Shown in pieces: positions 1 through 4,968 of a stretch of 6,391 bases of DNA. Origin of the DNA: an uncultured Eubacterium sp. (GTDB taxonomy: Bacteria > Bacillota > Clostridia > Lachnospirales > Lachnospiraceae); the NCBI GenBank assembly GCA_910584345.1, contig CAJTZX010000088.1, positions 1-6,391 of the forward strand, given 5' to 3'. The notes below the pieces were generated by a model that worked only from the letters and a program-made list of their open reading frames with translations, had not been told where the DNA came from and made no database searches. Numbering within the stretch: the first letter of the stretch is position 1; the number at the start of each line of letters is the position of its first letter. The position numbers and the translations under genes are program-made.

Positions 1-2
1 AC

Positions 3-74
3 GGAAAGATAGTGGATCCTGCCTTTGTTCCATACCGGGACACAGACCATTACACAGACGAAATAAAAGGCTAA
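3..74 (+). CDS. C-terminal end of an unidentified upstream gene (5' truncated)
   Basis: The window opens inside an open frame that reads 23 codons and stops at TAA (72-74). The tail is rich in charged and aromatic residues (ending ...HYTDEIKG) and reads like a genuine soluble protein C-terminus rather than random translation. The other two forward frames either stop at once or give Cys/Arg-rich text. I do not recognise the family from so short a piece. No hairpin terminator follows it, so transcription may continue into the spacer before the cysteine-synthase-like gene, which also has its own promoter. Confidence 0.45.
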   Translation, partial: GKIVDPAFVPYRDTDHYTDEIKG

Positions 75-92
75 AATATGGAGTGAAACGCA

Positions 93-161
93 ATGGTTTA
101 TAGAGCCAGACGCAGAGCCGATGAACTTTTATATTTACGAAGCACTCAGAGTGTGCTATAG
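93..161 (+). CDS. Possible 22-residue arginine-rich small ORF
   Basis: An ATG at 93 opens 22 codons, ending at TAG 159-161. A GGAG at 80-83 lies 9 bases upstream, which is acceptable spacing. The peptide is basic at its N-terminal half (RARRRADELL) and resembles no family I know. Its 3' half overlaps the promoter of the downstream gene (134-162), and the peptide has no Cys codons that would suggest a cysteine-sensing leader. It could be a leftover of the upstream operon or chance. Only the frame and the ribosome site support it. Confidence 0.18.
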   Translation: MVYRARRRADELLYLRSTQSVL

Positions 162-162
162 T
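134..162 (+). promoter_or_regulatory. Sigma-A-type promoter for the cysteine-synthase-like gene, with a palindromic spacer
   Basis: The -35 is TTTACG (134-139, 4 of 6 matches to TTGACA). After a 17-base spacer the -10 is TATAGT (157-162), preceded by TGC, an extended -10. Transcription would start near 169, about 30 bases before the chosen ATG. The spacer holds the inverted repeat AGCACTCAGAGTGTGCT (141-157, inner core CACT-CAG-AGTG), which is well placed for a repressor to block polymerase. That operator role is inference. Confidence 0.65.
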
Positions 163-185
163 AGATAACGAAAATAATGCAATGA

Positions 186-193
186 GAAAGAGG
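186..193 (+). promoter_or_regulatory. Ribosome binding site that fixes the start at 200
   Basis: GAAAGAGG lies 6 bases before the ATG at 200 and inside the coding sequence that would result from the earlier in-frame ATG at 182. Nothing like a Shine-Dalgarno precedes 182. Homologues of this family begin with an M-I/V-Y-x-N/S-I-type sequence, which matches the 200 start. Confidence 0.75.
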
Positions 194-199
194 ACACCT

Positions 200-1129
200 A
201 TGATATACGAAAATATATTAGACGCAATGGGACACACACCAATGATTCGGCTCAATCGGATGGTATCTGCGGACAGTGCGGATGTATTTGTGAAATTTGA
301 AGGGCTGAATGTGGGCGGTTCGATCAAGACGCGGACAGCATATCAAATGATTGCCCGTGCGGAAAAAGAAGGGAAGATACATAAAGACACGATTATTGTG
401 GAGCCGACGAGCGGAAACCAGGGCATCGGCCTTGCATTGATTGGAGCAGTCAGAGGATACCGGACGAGGATTATTATGCCGGATTCGGTCAGTGAAGAGC
501 GCAGAAAGCTGGTTCAGCATTATGGAGCGGAACTGGTGCTTATTCATGACGCAGGCAATATCGGCGCCTGTATTGAAGAATGCATGAAAACTGCGTTGCA
601 GATGGCACAAGAAGATCCCAACGTATTTGTTCCTCAACAGTTTGAAAATCCTGCGAATCCGATTGCTCACAAATATCATACGGGCGTAGAAATATTAGAA
701 CAGGTGGAAGGGCAGATTGACGGTTTTTGTTCCGGCATCGGTACCGGCGGAACGATTACGGGAATTGGTGAAGTGCTTAAGGCACAATATCCAGATATAA
801 CGATCTGGGCAGTAGAACCGCAAGATGCAGCTATTTTATCCGGTGGTTCTATCGGCACTCATCTGCAGATGGGAATCGGCGACGGAATCATTCCTGCTAT
901 ACTAAATCAAAATATTTATGAAGATATTTATATCGTTACGGACGAAGAAGCGATCCAGACTTCTAAAGATCTTGCAAGCAAAGAAGGCATTATGTGCGGC
1001 ATATCCAGTGGTACGAATGTTGCAGCTGCCATTCAGCTGGCAAAAAAGCTTGGAAAAGGAAAGACGGTAGTAACGATTCTTCCCGATACGGCAGAGAGGT
1101 ATTTTTCTACGCCTTTATTTCAAAACTGA
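200..1129 (+). CDS. cysK: Cysteine synthase family PLP-dependent enzyme (O-acetylserine sulfhydrylase-like)
   Basis: This is a 309-residue fold-type II PLP enzyme, full length for cysteine synthase, which makes L-cysteine and acetate from O-acetylserine and sulfide in the cytoplasm. Visible landmarks are the N-terminal GHTPMIRL (11-18), the PLP-binding Lys43 in GGSIKTR, the substrate loop PTSGNQG (69-75), QQFENPANP (146-154), the phosphate-binding loop GIGTGGT (179-185), GIGDGIIP (225-232) and the cofactor-ring serine region GISSGT (267-272). Two positions are unusual: Thr44 follows the PLP lysine where most members have Asp (E. coli CysK has Cys), and Gln74 replaces the Thr of TSGNTG that contacts the substrate carboxylate. 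Fold and cofactor are secure. Substrate is less so; a related beta-replacement enzyme, for example one making a non-protein amino acid, is possible. The gene has its own promoter and terminator, so it is probably monocistronic. Confidence 0.88.
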   Translation: MIYENILDAMGHTPMIRLNRMVSADSADVFVKFEGLNVGGSIKTRTAYQMIARAEKEGKIHKDTIIVEPTSGNQGIGLALIGAVRGYRTRIIMPDSVSEERRKLVQHYGAELVLIHDAGNIGACIEECMKTALQMAQEDPNVFVPQQFENPANPIAHKYHTGVEILEQVEGQIDGFCSGIGTGGTITGIGEVLKAQYPDITIWAVEPQDAAILSGGSIGTHLQMGIGDGIIPAILNQNIYEDIYIVTDEEAIQTSKDLASKEGIMCGISSGTNVAAAIQLAKKLGKGKTVVTILPDTAERYFSTPLFQN

Positions 1130-1155
1130 CCTTTTACATAGGTTCAGGCTAAAGG

Positions 1156-1200
1156 ATGTTTCCATTCTGTTTTTCACCAAAGCAGAATGGAAGCATTTTT
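1156..1200 (+). terminator. Rho-independent terminator after the cysteine-synthase-like gene
   Basis: A 14-base-pair stem with a single G-T pair (arms 1156-1169 and 1183-1196) closes a 13-base loop and runs directly into TTTTT (1196-1200). It begins 26 bases after the stop codon. It also abuts the stop of the convergent TetR gene (1199-1201). On that strand the stem is followed only by CCTTTAG, so bidirectional termination would be weak. Confidence 0.88.
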
Positions 1201-1813
1201 ACAGTGCCAGTAAAAAATTCAAGGACCCTTCCGGATTTTCCGTACCGCGTTCTAAAAGAGAGATCAAAGCCCGCATCGTCTCTTCAATATTTTCCTGCGT
1301 AGAGGGCAGCAGAGAGTTCCCCATCTTCACAGTTAATACAATTAAAACGATTTCTGCTAATGCTGCAGGATAATCAAAATGGATTTCTCCAGTTGCAATT
1401 CCCTGTTCAATGATCGCTGTCAGTTCCGGTTTTAACTCACAGATCAGGTAATTTAAATATTTATGGTGCAAATAAGCCTGTTCTTTTGCACTGATGGAAA
1501 TAGGTTCGGTGTCCTGGTTCTGATACTCTATCGAAGAGTTGCGGCAAGCCTGAAAGATCATGGCCATACGTGTAAACGGTGGAATATCGGTACGTGTGGC
1601 GAGGTCTTTGGCTGTCTCTAGCGGCAGTTTGTAATTTCGTTCGATCAGCGCTTCTAAAATAGCTTCTTTTGAAGAAAAATAATAATAAATGCTACCTTTG
1701 CCAATACCGGCTGTTTGTGCAATTTCACTGACTGTAATGTTGCGCATATTTTTGCTTACCATCAAGGTTTGCAGAGCGTCAAGTATCTGGTTATATTTTG
1801 AAGTGTCTGGCAT
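1199..1813 (-). CDS. TetR/AcrR-family transcriptional repressor
   Basis: This 204-residue protein is the usual size for a TetR-family dimeric repressor. The N-terminal DNA-binding domain is clear: a first helix (about 6-22), then the helix-turn-helix at about 27-46 containing TVSEIAQTAGIGKGSIYYYF, followed by SKEAILEAL. The rest is an all-helical, variable ligand-binding and dimerisation domain, so the inducer cannot be read. The start at 1813 is chosen because AGGAAGG (1824-1830) precedes it; an in-frame ATG at 1867 would add 18 residues but has no ribosome site and lies in a duplicated sequence. The gene diverges from a lipid/acyl-transfer operon whose promoter carries paired operator-like sites, so it most likely represses that operon and senses a hydrophobic substrate or product. 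The family call is certain; the target is inferred from position. Confidence 0.93.
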   Translation of the reverse strand: MPDTSKYNQILDALQTLMVSKNMRNITVSEIAQTAGIGKGSIYYYFSSKEAILEALIERNYKLPLETAKDLATRTDIPPFTRMAMIFQACRNSSIEYQNQDTEPISISAKEQAYLHHKYLNYLICELKPELTAIIEQGIATGEIHFDYPAALAEIVLIVLTVKMGNSLLPSTQENIEETMRALISLLERGTENPEGSLNFLLAL

Positions 1814-1904
1814 AATTTTTTCGCCTTCCTGATAAATAGTTATTCTGATGTCTGTTTCTTTTTTCATTATAAATAGTTATTCTGATGTCTGTTTCTTTTT
1901 TCAT
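1791..1904 (-). CDS. Possible upstream ORF overlapping the TetR gene start
   Basis: The ATG of the outer repeat copy (1904-1902) opens a 37-residue frame that ends at TAA 1793-1791, inside the first codons of the repressor and in a different frame. It lies about 13 bases after the predicted transcription start and has no Shine-Dalgarno sequence, so it would need near-leaderless initiation. The peptide is Lys/Arg/Asn-rich and not recognisable. If translated it could dampen repressor synthesis. It may equally be a by-product of the duplication. Confidence 0.15.
   Translation of the reverse strand: MKKETDIRITIYNEKRNRHQNNYLSGRRKNYARHFKI
1824..1830 (-). promoter_or_regulatory. Ribosome binding site that fixes the TetR gene start at 1813
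   Basis: On the minus strand AGGAAGG stands 10 bases before the ATG at 1813. It is the only good Shine-Dalgarno sequence near either candidate start, so the shorter protein is preferred. The spacing is a little long, which may mean modest translation. Confidence 0.65.
1832..1904. repeat. Exact 36-bp tandem direct repeat (period 37) in the TetR gene leader
   Basis: Positions 1832-1867 and 1869-1904 are identical over 36 bases, separated by the single base at 1868; flanking bases 1831/1868 and 1868/1905 do not match, so the repeat ends there. Read on the minus strand, each copy begins with ATG AAA AAA GAA ACA. Only the copy starting at 1867 is in frame with the repressor, because the 37-base period shifts the reading frame by one. 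Perfect identity suggests a recent slippage or duplication event. Confidence 0.95.
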
Positions 1905-1924
1905 AGCCAAATAGATTCAGAACT

Positions 1925-1955
1925 ATTATAGCATAGTTTTTGATAAAAATGTTCA
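1925..1955 (-). promoter_or_regulatory. Leftward extended -10 promoter for the TetR gene
   Basis: On the minus strand a perfect TATAAT (1930-1925) is preceded by TGC, an extended -10. The -35 is poor: the best candidate is TGAACA (1955-1950) with a long 19-base spacer. Transcription would start near 1918, giving a leader of roughly 105 bases to the chosen start and carrying both repeat copies. The rightward operators lie about 70 bases upstream of the -10, so direct autorepression by blocking polymerase is not obvious. Confidence 0.55.
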
Positions 1956-1984
1956 CAGAAATAAAAAAATTTTTTGTTATATTT

Positions 1985-2000
1985 ACCTGAAATTCCAGGT
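1985..2000. promoter_or_regulatory. 16-bp palindrome beside the operon promoter
   Basis: ACCTGAAATTCCAGGT is a perfect inverted repeat except for one central pair (A1990 and C1995). It directly abuts the -35 of the rightward promoter and the first operator-like site. It is too short and has no T-run to be a terminator, and its position suggests a binding site for a second regulator or an extension of the repressor's footprint. The function is inferred only from symmetry and position. Confidence 0.4.
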
Positions 2001-2028
2001 TGACCAACGGTCGAAAAAGTGCTATTGT
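2000..2028 (+). promoter_or_regulatory. Rightward promoter of the acyl-transfer operon
   Basis: The -35 is TTGACC (2000-2005, 5 of 6 matches). After exactly 17 bases the -10 is TATTGT (2023-2028), preceded by TGC at 2020-2022, an extended -10. Transcription would start near 2035, leaving a leader of about 100 bases before the SCP2-like gene. The -35 coincides with the first operator-like site, so repressor binding there would exclude RNA polymerase. An alternative -10, TATAAA at 2032-2037, lacks a matching -35. Confidence 0.65.
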
Positions 2029-2059
2029 AATTATAAAAGTGGATTGACCATAAGTCGAA
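2000..2059. promoter_or_regulatory. Two operator-like sites, probable TetR-family binding sites
   Basis: TTGACCAACGGTCGAA (2000-2015) and TTGACCATAAGTCGAA (2044-2059) agree at 13 of 16 positions. Each has dyad character: GACC-N3-GGTC in the first and GAC-N5-GTC in the second. They start 44 bp apart, about four helical turns, so two dimers would sit on the same DNA face. One covers the -35 and the other lies just past the predicted start of transcription. Dyads of this size and position are typical of TetR-family operators; assignment to the adjacent repressor is inference. Confidence 0.55.
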
Positions 2060-2123
2060 ATCAAAATTAGTCAAAAAATTGTTATCGAAACATGAAAAAA
2101 TTCAGATCATGTAATGAAAATAT

Positions 2124-2130
2124 GGAGGAG
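2124..2130 (+). promoter_or_regulatory. Strong ribosome binding site that fixes the SCP2-like gene start at 2138
   Basis: GGAGGAG stands 7 bases before the ATG at 2138. The same frame has earlier ATGs at 2114 and 2132, but the first has no ribosome site and the second is only one base after this one. The resulting N-terminus, MTYADFFSEI, is normal for the family. Confidence 0.8.
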
Positions 2131-2137
2131 AATGATT

Positions 2138-2470
2138 ATGACATACGCAGATTTTTTTTCAGAGATCAAAGGCAAATTTATGGAAGCTGATGTAAGCGAT
2201 ATCACAGAGCATTTGGCATATCAGTTTAACATTGTGGGGGACGCAGAGGGAATCTTTTATGTAGAAGTCAAAGACGGCGCCATTTATGTAGAACCGTATG
2301 AATATTTTGACAGAGACGCTATGTTTACAGGCAAAGCGGAAACATTTATGAAGATCGCATCCGGTAAACTGGACCCGGTTATGGCTGTGACGCTGCAAAA
2401 GCTGAAAGTAGAAGGCGATATCGGCAAAGCGCTGCGATTAAAAGAGTTTATTGATAAAAAGGGCAAATAA
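2138..2470 (+). CDS. SCP2-like (sterol carrier protein 2 fold) lipid-binding protein
   Basis: This 110-residue protein is essentially one stand-alone SCP2 domain, whose usual length is about 100 residues. The supporting pattern is an N-terminal helix (about 3-16), beta strands with FYVEVKDGAIYVEP (40-53), then the diagnostic C-terminal block SGKLDP (75-80) followed by KLKVEGDIGKALRLKEF (88-104). There is no signal peptide or membrane segment, so it is cytoplasmic. The family binds fatty acids, acyl-CoAs, sterols or other hydrophobic ligands in a tunnel and has no catalysis of its own. As first gene of an operon with an acyl ligase, carrier protein and condensation enzyme, it may store or hand over an acyl or lipid substrate or product. 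That role is inference; the fold call rests on motif pattern alone. The downstream gene starts 71 bases after its stop with no terminator between. Confidence 0.78.
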   Translation: MTYADFFSEIKGKFMEADVSDITEHLAYQFNIVGDAEGIFYVEVKDGAIYVEPYEYFDRDAMFTGKAETFMKIASGKLDPVMAVTLQKLKVEGDIGKALRLKEFIDKKGK

Positions 2471-2533
2471 TCATTAGAAATTATTTTTATAGTTGATATC
2501 AGGTGTATTCGAATAGGATAAGTTTGCAGAAAC

Positions 2534-2537
2534 GGAG
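2534..2537 (+). promoter_or_regulatory. Ribosome binding site for the hydrolase start at 2542
   Basis: GGAG stands 4 bases before the ATG at 2542, close but usable. The alternative in-frame GTG at 2503 would add 13 polar and basic residues and has no convincing site. Starting at 2542 gives a short basic head (MKKILKG) followed at once by the hydrophobic segment, as expected for a signal anchor. Confidence 0.6.
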
Positions 2538-2541
2538 AATT

Positions 2542-3486
2542 ATGAAGAAAATATTAAAAGGAACAGCAATTGCAGCAGGGGCGCTTGCGGCAGTAGAAGC
2601 AGGGGCGTCAGCCTATTTATATCGCAGAACAATGAAACGAAGCAAAGCGGATGTGGGACGCACGATAAAAATGTCCGGCACAGACTGGAATGCGCATATG
2701 CCGTTAATTCAGGAACGCAAAGAACGTATGCTTTCCTATCCACATGAGGATGTATATCAAAAATCTGGAGATGGATTGCGGCTTCATGCCGTTTATTTTC
2801 CGCAGGATGATAATAAGATGGTGATCTGTTTTCATGGATATACCGGACAGGCTATGAGTGATTTTTGTGGGATATCTGATTATTATTTATCTCGTGGATA
2901 CAGTATGCTTCAGGTAGATCAGCGGGCGCATGGAGAAAGCGAAGGGGAGTATATTGGCTTTGGATGTCTGGATCGGATTGATGCCTGCGCCTGGATCGAT
3001 TGGGTTATTCGCCAATGTGGAGATGAGGTAAAGATCATTCTGCATGGAATTTCTATGGGTGCATCTACCGTATTGATGACGAGCGGCCTTCAGCTGCCGG
3101 CTCAGGTAAAAGGGGTGATATCCGACTGTGCATTTACCTCGCCGAAAAAAGTATTTACCCATGTGCTGCATACGATGTATCATATGCCGGCATTTCCAAT
3201 TATGCAGATCACAGATTCCATAAACCGGAAAAAAGCCGGATACGGTCTGGATGAGTGTAATGCCGCCAGAGAAGTACGTAAAGCAAAAATTCCAATTCTT
3301 CTGATTCATGGAGATGCAGACACTTTTGTTCCATGCAGTATGTGTGATGAAATCGAAGAAAATTGTGCATCTGAAACAACAAAACTAATCATTCACGGGG
3401 CCGCTCATGCAGAGAGCTACTATAAAGATATGGAAGCTTATGAACATGCCATGACGGAATTTTTAGAAGGGGTTATGAAATCATGA
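2542..3486 (+). CDS. Membrane-anchored alpha/beta hydrolase (COG1073-type serine hydrolase)
   Basis: The 314-residue protein has a short basic start, then an Ala/Gly-rich hydrophobic stretch (about 8-27) that looks like an uncleaved N-terminal anchor, followed by basic residues (RRTMKR, 28-33). The rest is an alpha/beta hydrolase. HGYTG (98-102) supplies the oxyanion region. The nucleophile is Ser171 in HGISMG (168-173), the acid is most likely Asp260 in HGDADTFVP (256-264), and the general base is His289 in GAAHAES. DQRAHGESEG (126-135) is a further family motif. By family it cleaves esters, thioesters or amides; the substrate cannot be read. Its stop overlaps the start of the condensation-domain gene by ATGA, implying co-translation, so editing of carrier-bound acyl groups or release of a product are reasonable roles. 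Which side of the membrane the catalytic domain faces is unclear; after an uncleaved anchor with basic residues on both sides either topology is possible. Confidence 0.87.
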   Translation: MKKILKGTAIAAGALAAVEAGASAYLYRRTMKRSKADVGRTIKMSGTDWNAHMPLIQERKERMLSYPHEDVYQKSGDGLRLHAVYFPQDDNKMVICFHGYTGQAMSDFCGISDYYLSRGYSMLQVDQRAHGESEGEYIGFGCLDRIDACAWIDWVIRQCGDEVKIILHGISMGASTVLMTSGLQLPAQVKGVISDCAFTSPKKVFTHVLHTMYHMPAFPIMQITDSINRKKAGYGLDECNAAREVRKAKIPILLIHGDADTFVPCSMCDEIEENCASETTKLIIHGAAHAESYYKDMEAYEHAMTEFLEGVMKS

Positions 3487-4880
3487 AAACAAGAAAAGGT
3501 TATAAAGTATATCCGCTGACAACTGCACAAAAATTTCACTTTTTTTATTTGAATTTTTGTCCGAAAAAGGAAGTATTGAACATCGGAACAAGTTTGACGA
3601 TTCAGGTGAATCTGGACTGGAATGTGTTAAGAGAATGCATCTATAAGGCTTATGAACGAAACGAATGTATGCGTGTCCGATTTACTTCGGATAAAGACGG
3701 GACATGGTATCAGTACATCGTCGACCAGGAAGATCGAGAGATTGAGTTTGTAGATTTTACCGGTAAAACGATGGAAGAAGCGGAGCAGACGATGCGTGCA
3801 TGGACACGTGTGCCATTTGTGGAAGAAGATATTCCGATGAACAAAGTTGTTATGATTAAGACGCCCGATGGTTTTTGTGGCGTATATCTGCTGTCAGATC
3901 ATCGTATGATGGACGCACAGTCTTTAATCTGTTTCCTGCGGGACATTATTGAGCTGTACAGCAACCGGATGTATGAAAATGTGCCATATCCAAAGGACAT
4001 GTCTTCTTATATCGAGCAGATACAAAAAGATCTGGCATATGAAGGCAGTAAGGCACAGGCAAGAGACGAAGCCTTTTTCCATAAGCTGATCGAACAATCC
4101 GAACCGATATATAACGGGATCGACGGCAGCGGAAGACTTGAAATGGAACGTGAAAAATCAGGTAATCCGAACTTGCGCGCAGCAGTCAATGTATCGGACT
4201 CCGTAGATGCAGATATCGATATCTTCCATCTGGAAGAGGAACCTACGAGACGGCTGATGGATTTTTGTGAAAAGTACCACGTATCGTTAACATGCCTGCT
4301 TTTGATGGGATTGCGGACATATTTCCAAAAAATGAACGGAAATGATGATGTATCTATCAATACCGCAATTGCAAGACGTGCGACACTGAAAGAAAAAAAA
4401 TCTGGAGGTACGAGAATCCATTCCTTCCCATTCCGTACGATTATTACACAGGATCGTACGTTTTTGGATGCTATATACGAAATTCGTGACCATCAAAATG
4501 AAATGTTCCGTCATGCAAACTATGATCCGGTTGCTTATTTTGCATATCGCAGTAAAATATATCCAAATGCTCCGGGACAGACCTATGAACCGATGGCGTT
4601 AACTTATCAGCCAATGACGCTTCAGGATGAAGGACTGGAAAAGCTGGGCGGTATCCAGTACAAGACAAAATGGTATTCTAACGGAGCTACGACGCAGGGC
4701 ATGTACCTTACGGTTATGCATCGCCCAGAAGATAATGGACTGGACTTTAACTTTGAACATCAAATACGTGCCGTCAGCAGAAAACAGTTAGAATATTTAT
4801 ATTACTATCTGTGTAAAATCATGTTCAAGGGCGCGGAAAATCCAAATCTCTCTGTAGGAGAAATTATTAAATTGATTTAG
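3483..4880 (+). CDS. Free-standing condensation-domain (NRPS C / PapA-like) acyltransferase
   Basis: At 465 residues this is the size of one condensation-superfamily domain with no adenylation or carrier domain attached. It opens with the typical YPLTTAQ (10-16), and its active-site motif is DHRMMDA (139-145). Compared with the canonical HHxxxDG, the catalytic second His (His140) and the structural Asp (Asp144) are kept, while the first His is Asp and the last Gly is Ala. A second chloramphenicol-acetyltransferase-like half follows (about 240-465), including LTCLLLMGLRTYF (270-282) and a C-terminal FNFEHQIRAVSRKQLEYL. Members join a carrier- or CoA-bound acyl group to an amine or hydroxyl (NRPS C domains, mycobacterial PapA proteins, alcohol acyltransferases). 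With a separate acyl carrier protein and ligase directly downstream, transfer from the carrier to an unknown acceptor is likely. The start overlaps the hydrolase stop by four bases; AGAAGGGG (3465-3472) is the probable ribosome site. Confidence 0.82.
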   Translation: MKTRKGYKVYPLTTAQKFHFFYLNFCPKKEVLNIGTSLTIQVNLDWNVLRECIYKAYERNECMRVRFTSDKDGTWYQYIVDQEDREIEFVDFTGKTMEEAEQTMRAWTRVPFVEEDIPMNKVVMIKTPDGFCGVYLLSDHRMMDAQSLICFLRDIIELYSNRMYENVPYPKDMSSYIEQIQKDLAYEGSKAQARDEAFFHKLIEQSEPIYNGIDGSGRLEMEREKSGNPNLRAAVNVSDSVDADIDIFHLEEEPTRRLMDFCEKYHVSLTCLLLMGLRTYFQKMNGNDDVSINTAIARRATLKEKKSGGTRIHSFPFRTIITQDRTFLDAIYEIRDHQNEMFRHANYDPVAYFAYRSKIYPNAPGQTYEPMALTYQPMTLQDEGLEKLGGIQYKTKWYSNGATTQGMYLTVMHRPEDNGLDFNFEHQIRAVSRKQLEYLYYYLCKIMFKGAENPNLSVGEIIKLI

Positions 4881-4968
4881 CAAAAATAATTCGGATGAAA
4901 ATGATTGTAAAGGCATCGGAAATAAATAACACGTAAAATGGAGCGGAAAAAGAAAAGAGGAATCTGAA

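Larger units (their letters stand above)
1814..2137. other. Divergent control region between the TetR gene and the acyl-transfer operon
   Basis: This 324-base stretch has no convincing gene. From left to right it holds the leader of the TetR gene with a 36-bp tandem duplication (1832-1904), the leftward promoter of that gene (-10 at 1925-1930), a very AT-rich block (about 1955-1984), a 16-bp palindrome (1985-2000), the rightward promoter (2000-2028), two operator-like sites (2000-2015 and 2044-2059), and about 100 bases of untranslated leader ending in a strong ribosome site. The 65-codon minus-strand frame across 1867-2064 is AT-rich, lacks a ribosome site and overlaps the control elements, so it is not called as a gene. 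Confidence 0.7.

Noticed and set aside
182..199. Earlier in-frame ATG for the cysteine-synthase-like gene
   Set aside because: It has no ribosome site, and the added residues contain the GAAAGAGG that serves the ATG at 200.
1832..1904. Repeat pair considered as CRISPR repeats
   Set aside because: There are only two copies, one base apart, with no spacers; it is a simple tandem duplication.
1955..1984. A/T-rich tract considered as a terminator or origin-like element
   Set aside because: It has only a weak A-run/T-run symmetry, no GC stem and no DnaA-box cluster; it is better read as an AT-rich promoter-upstream spacer.
1867..2064. 65-codon minus-strand frame across the divergent region
   Set aside because: It is AT-rich, has no ribosome site, covers the promoters and operators, and gives an unconvincing Ile/Asn/Phe-rich product.
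2493..2519. Possible internal promoter (TTGATA ... TAGGAT) before the hydrolase gene
   Set aside because: The spacer is only 15 bases and the -10 is weak; read-through from the operon promoter explains the gene.
4895..4936. Tiny ATG frame of 13 codons in the gap before the carrier-protein gene
   Set aside because: It has no ribosome site and no recognisable content; it is too short to distinguish from chance.
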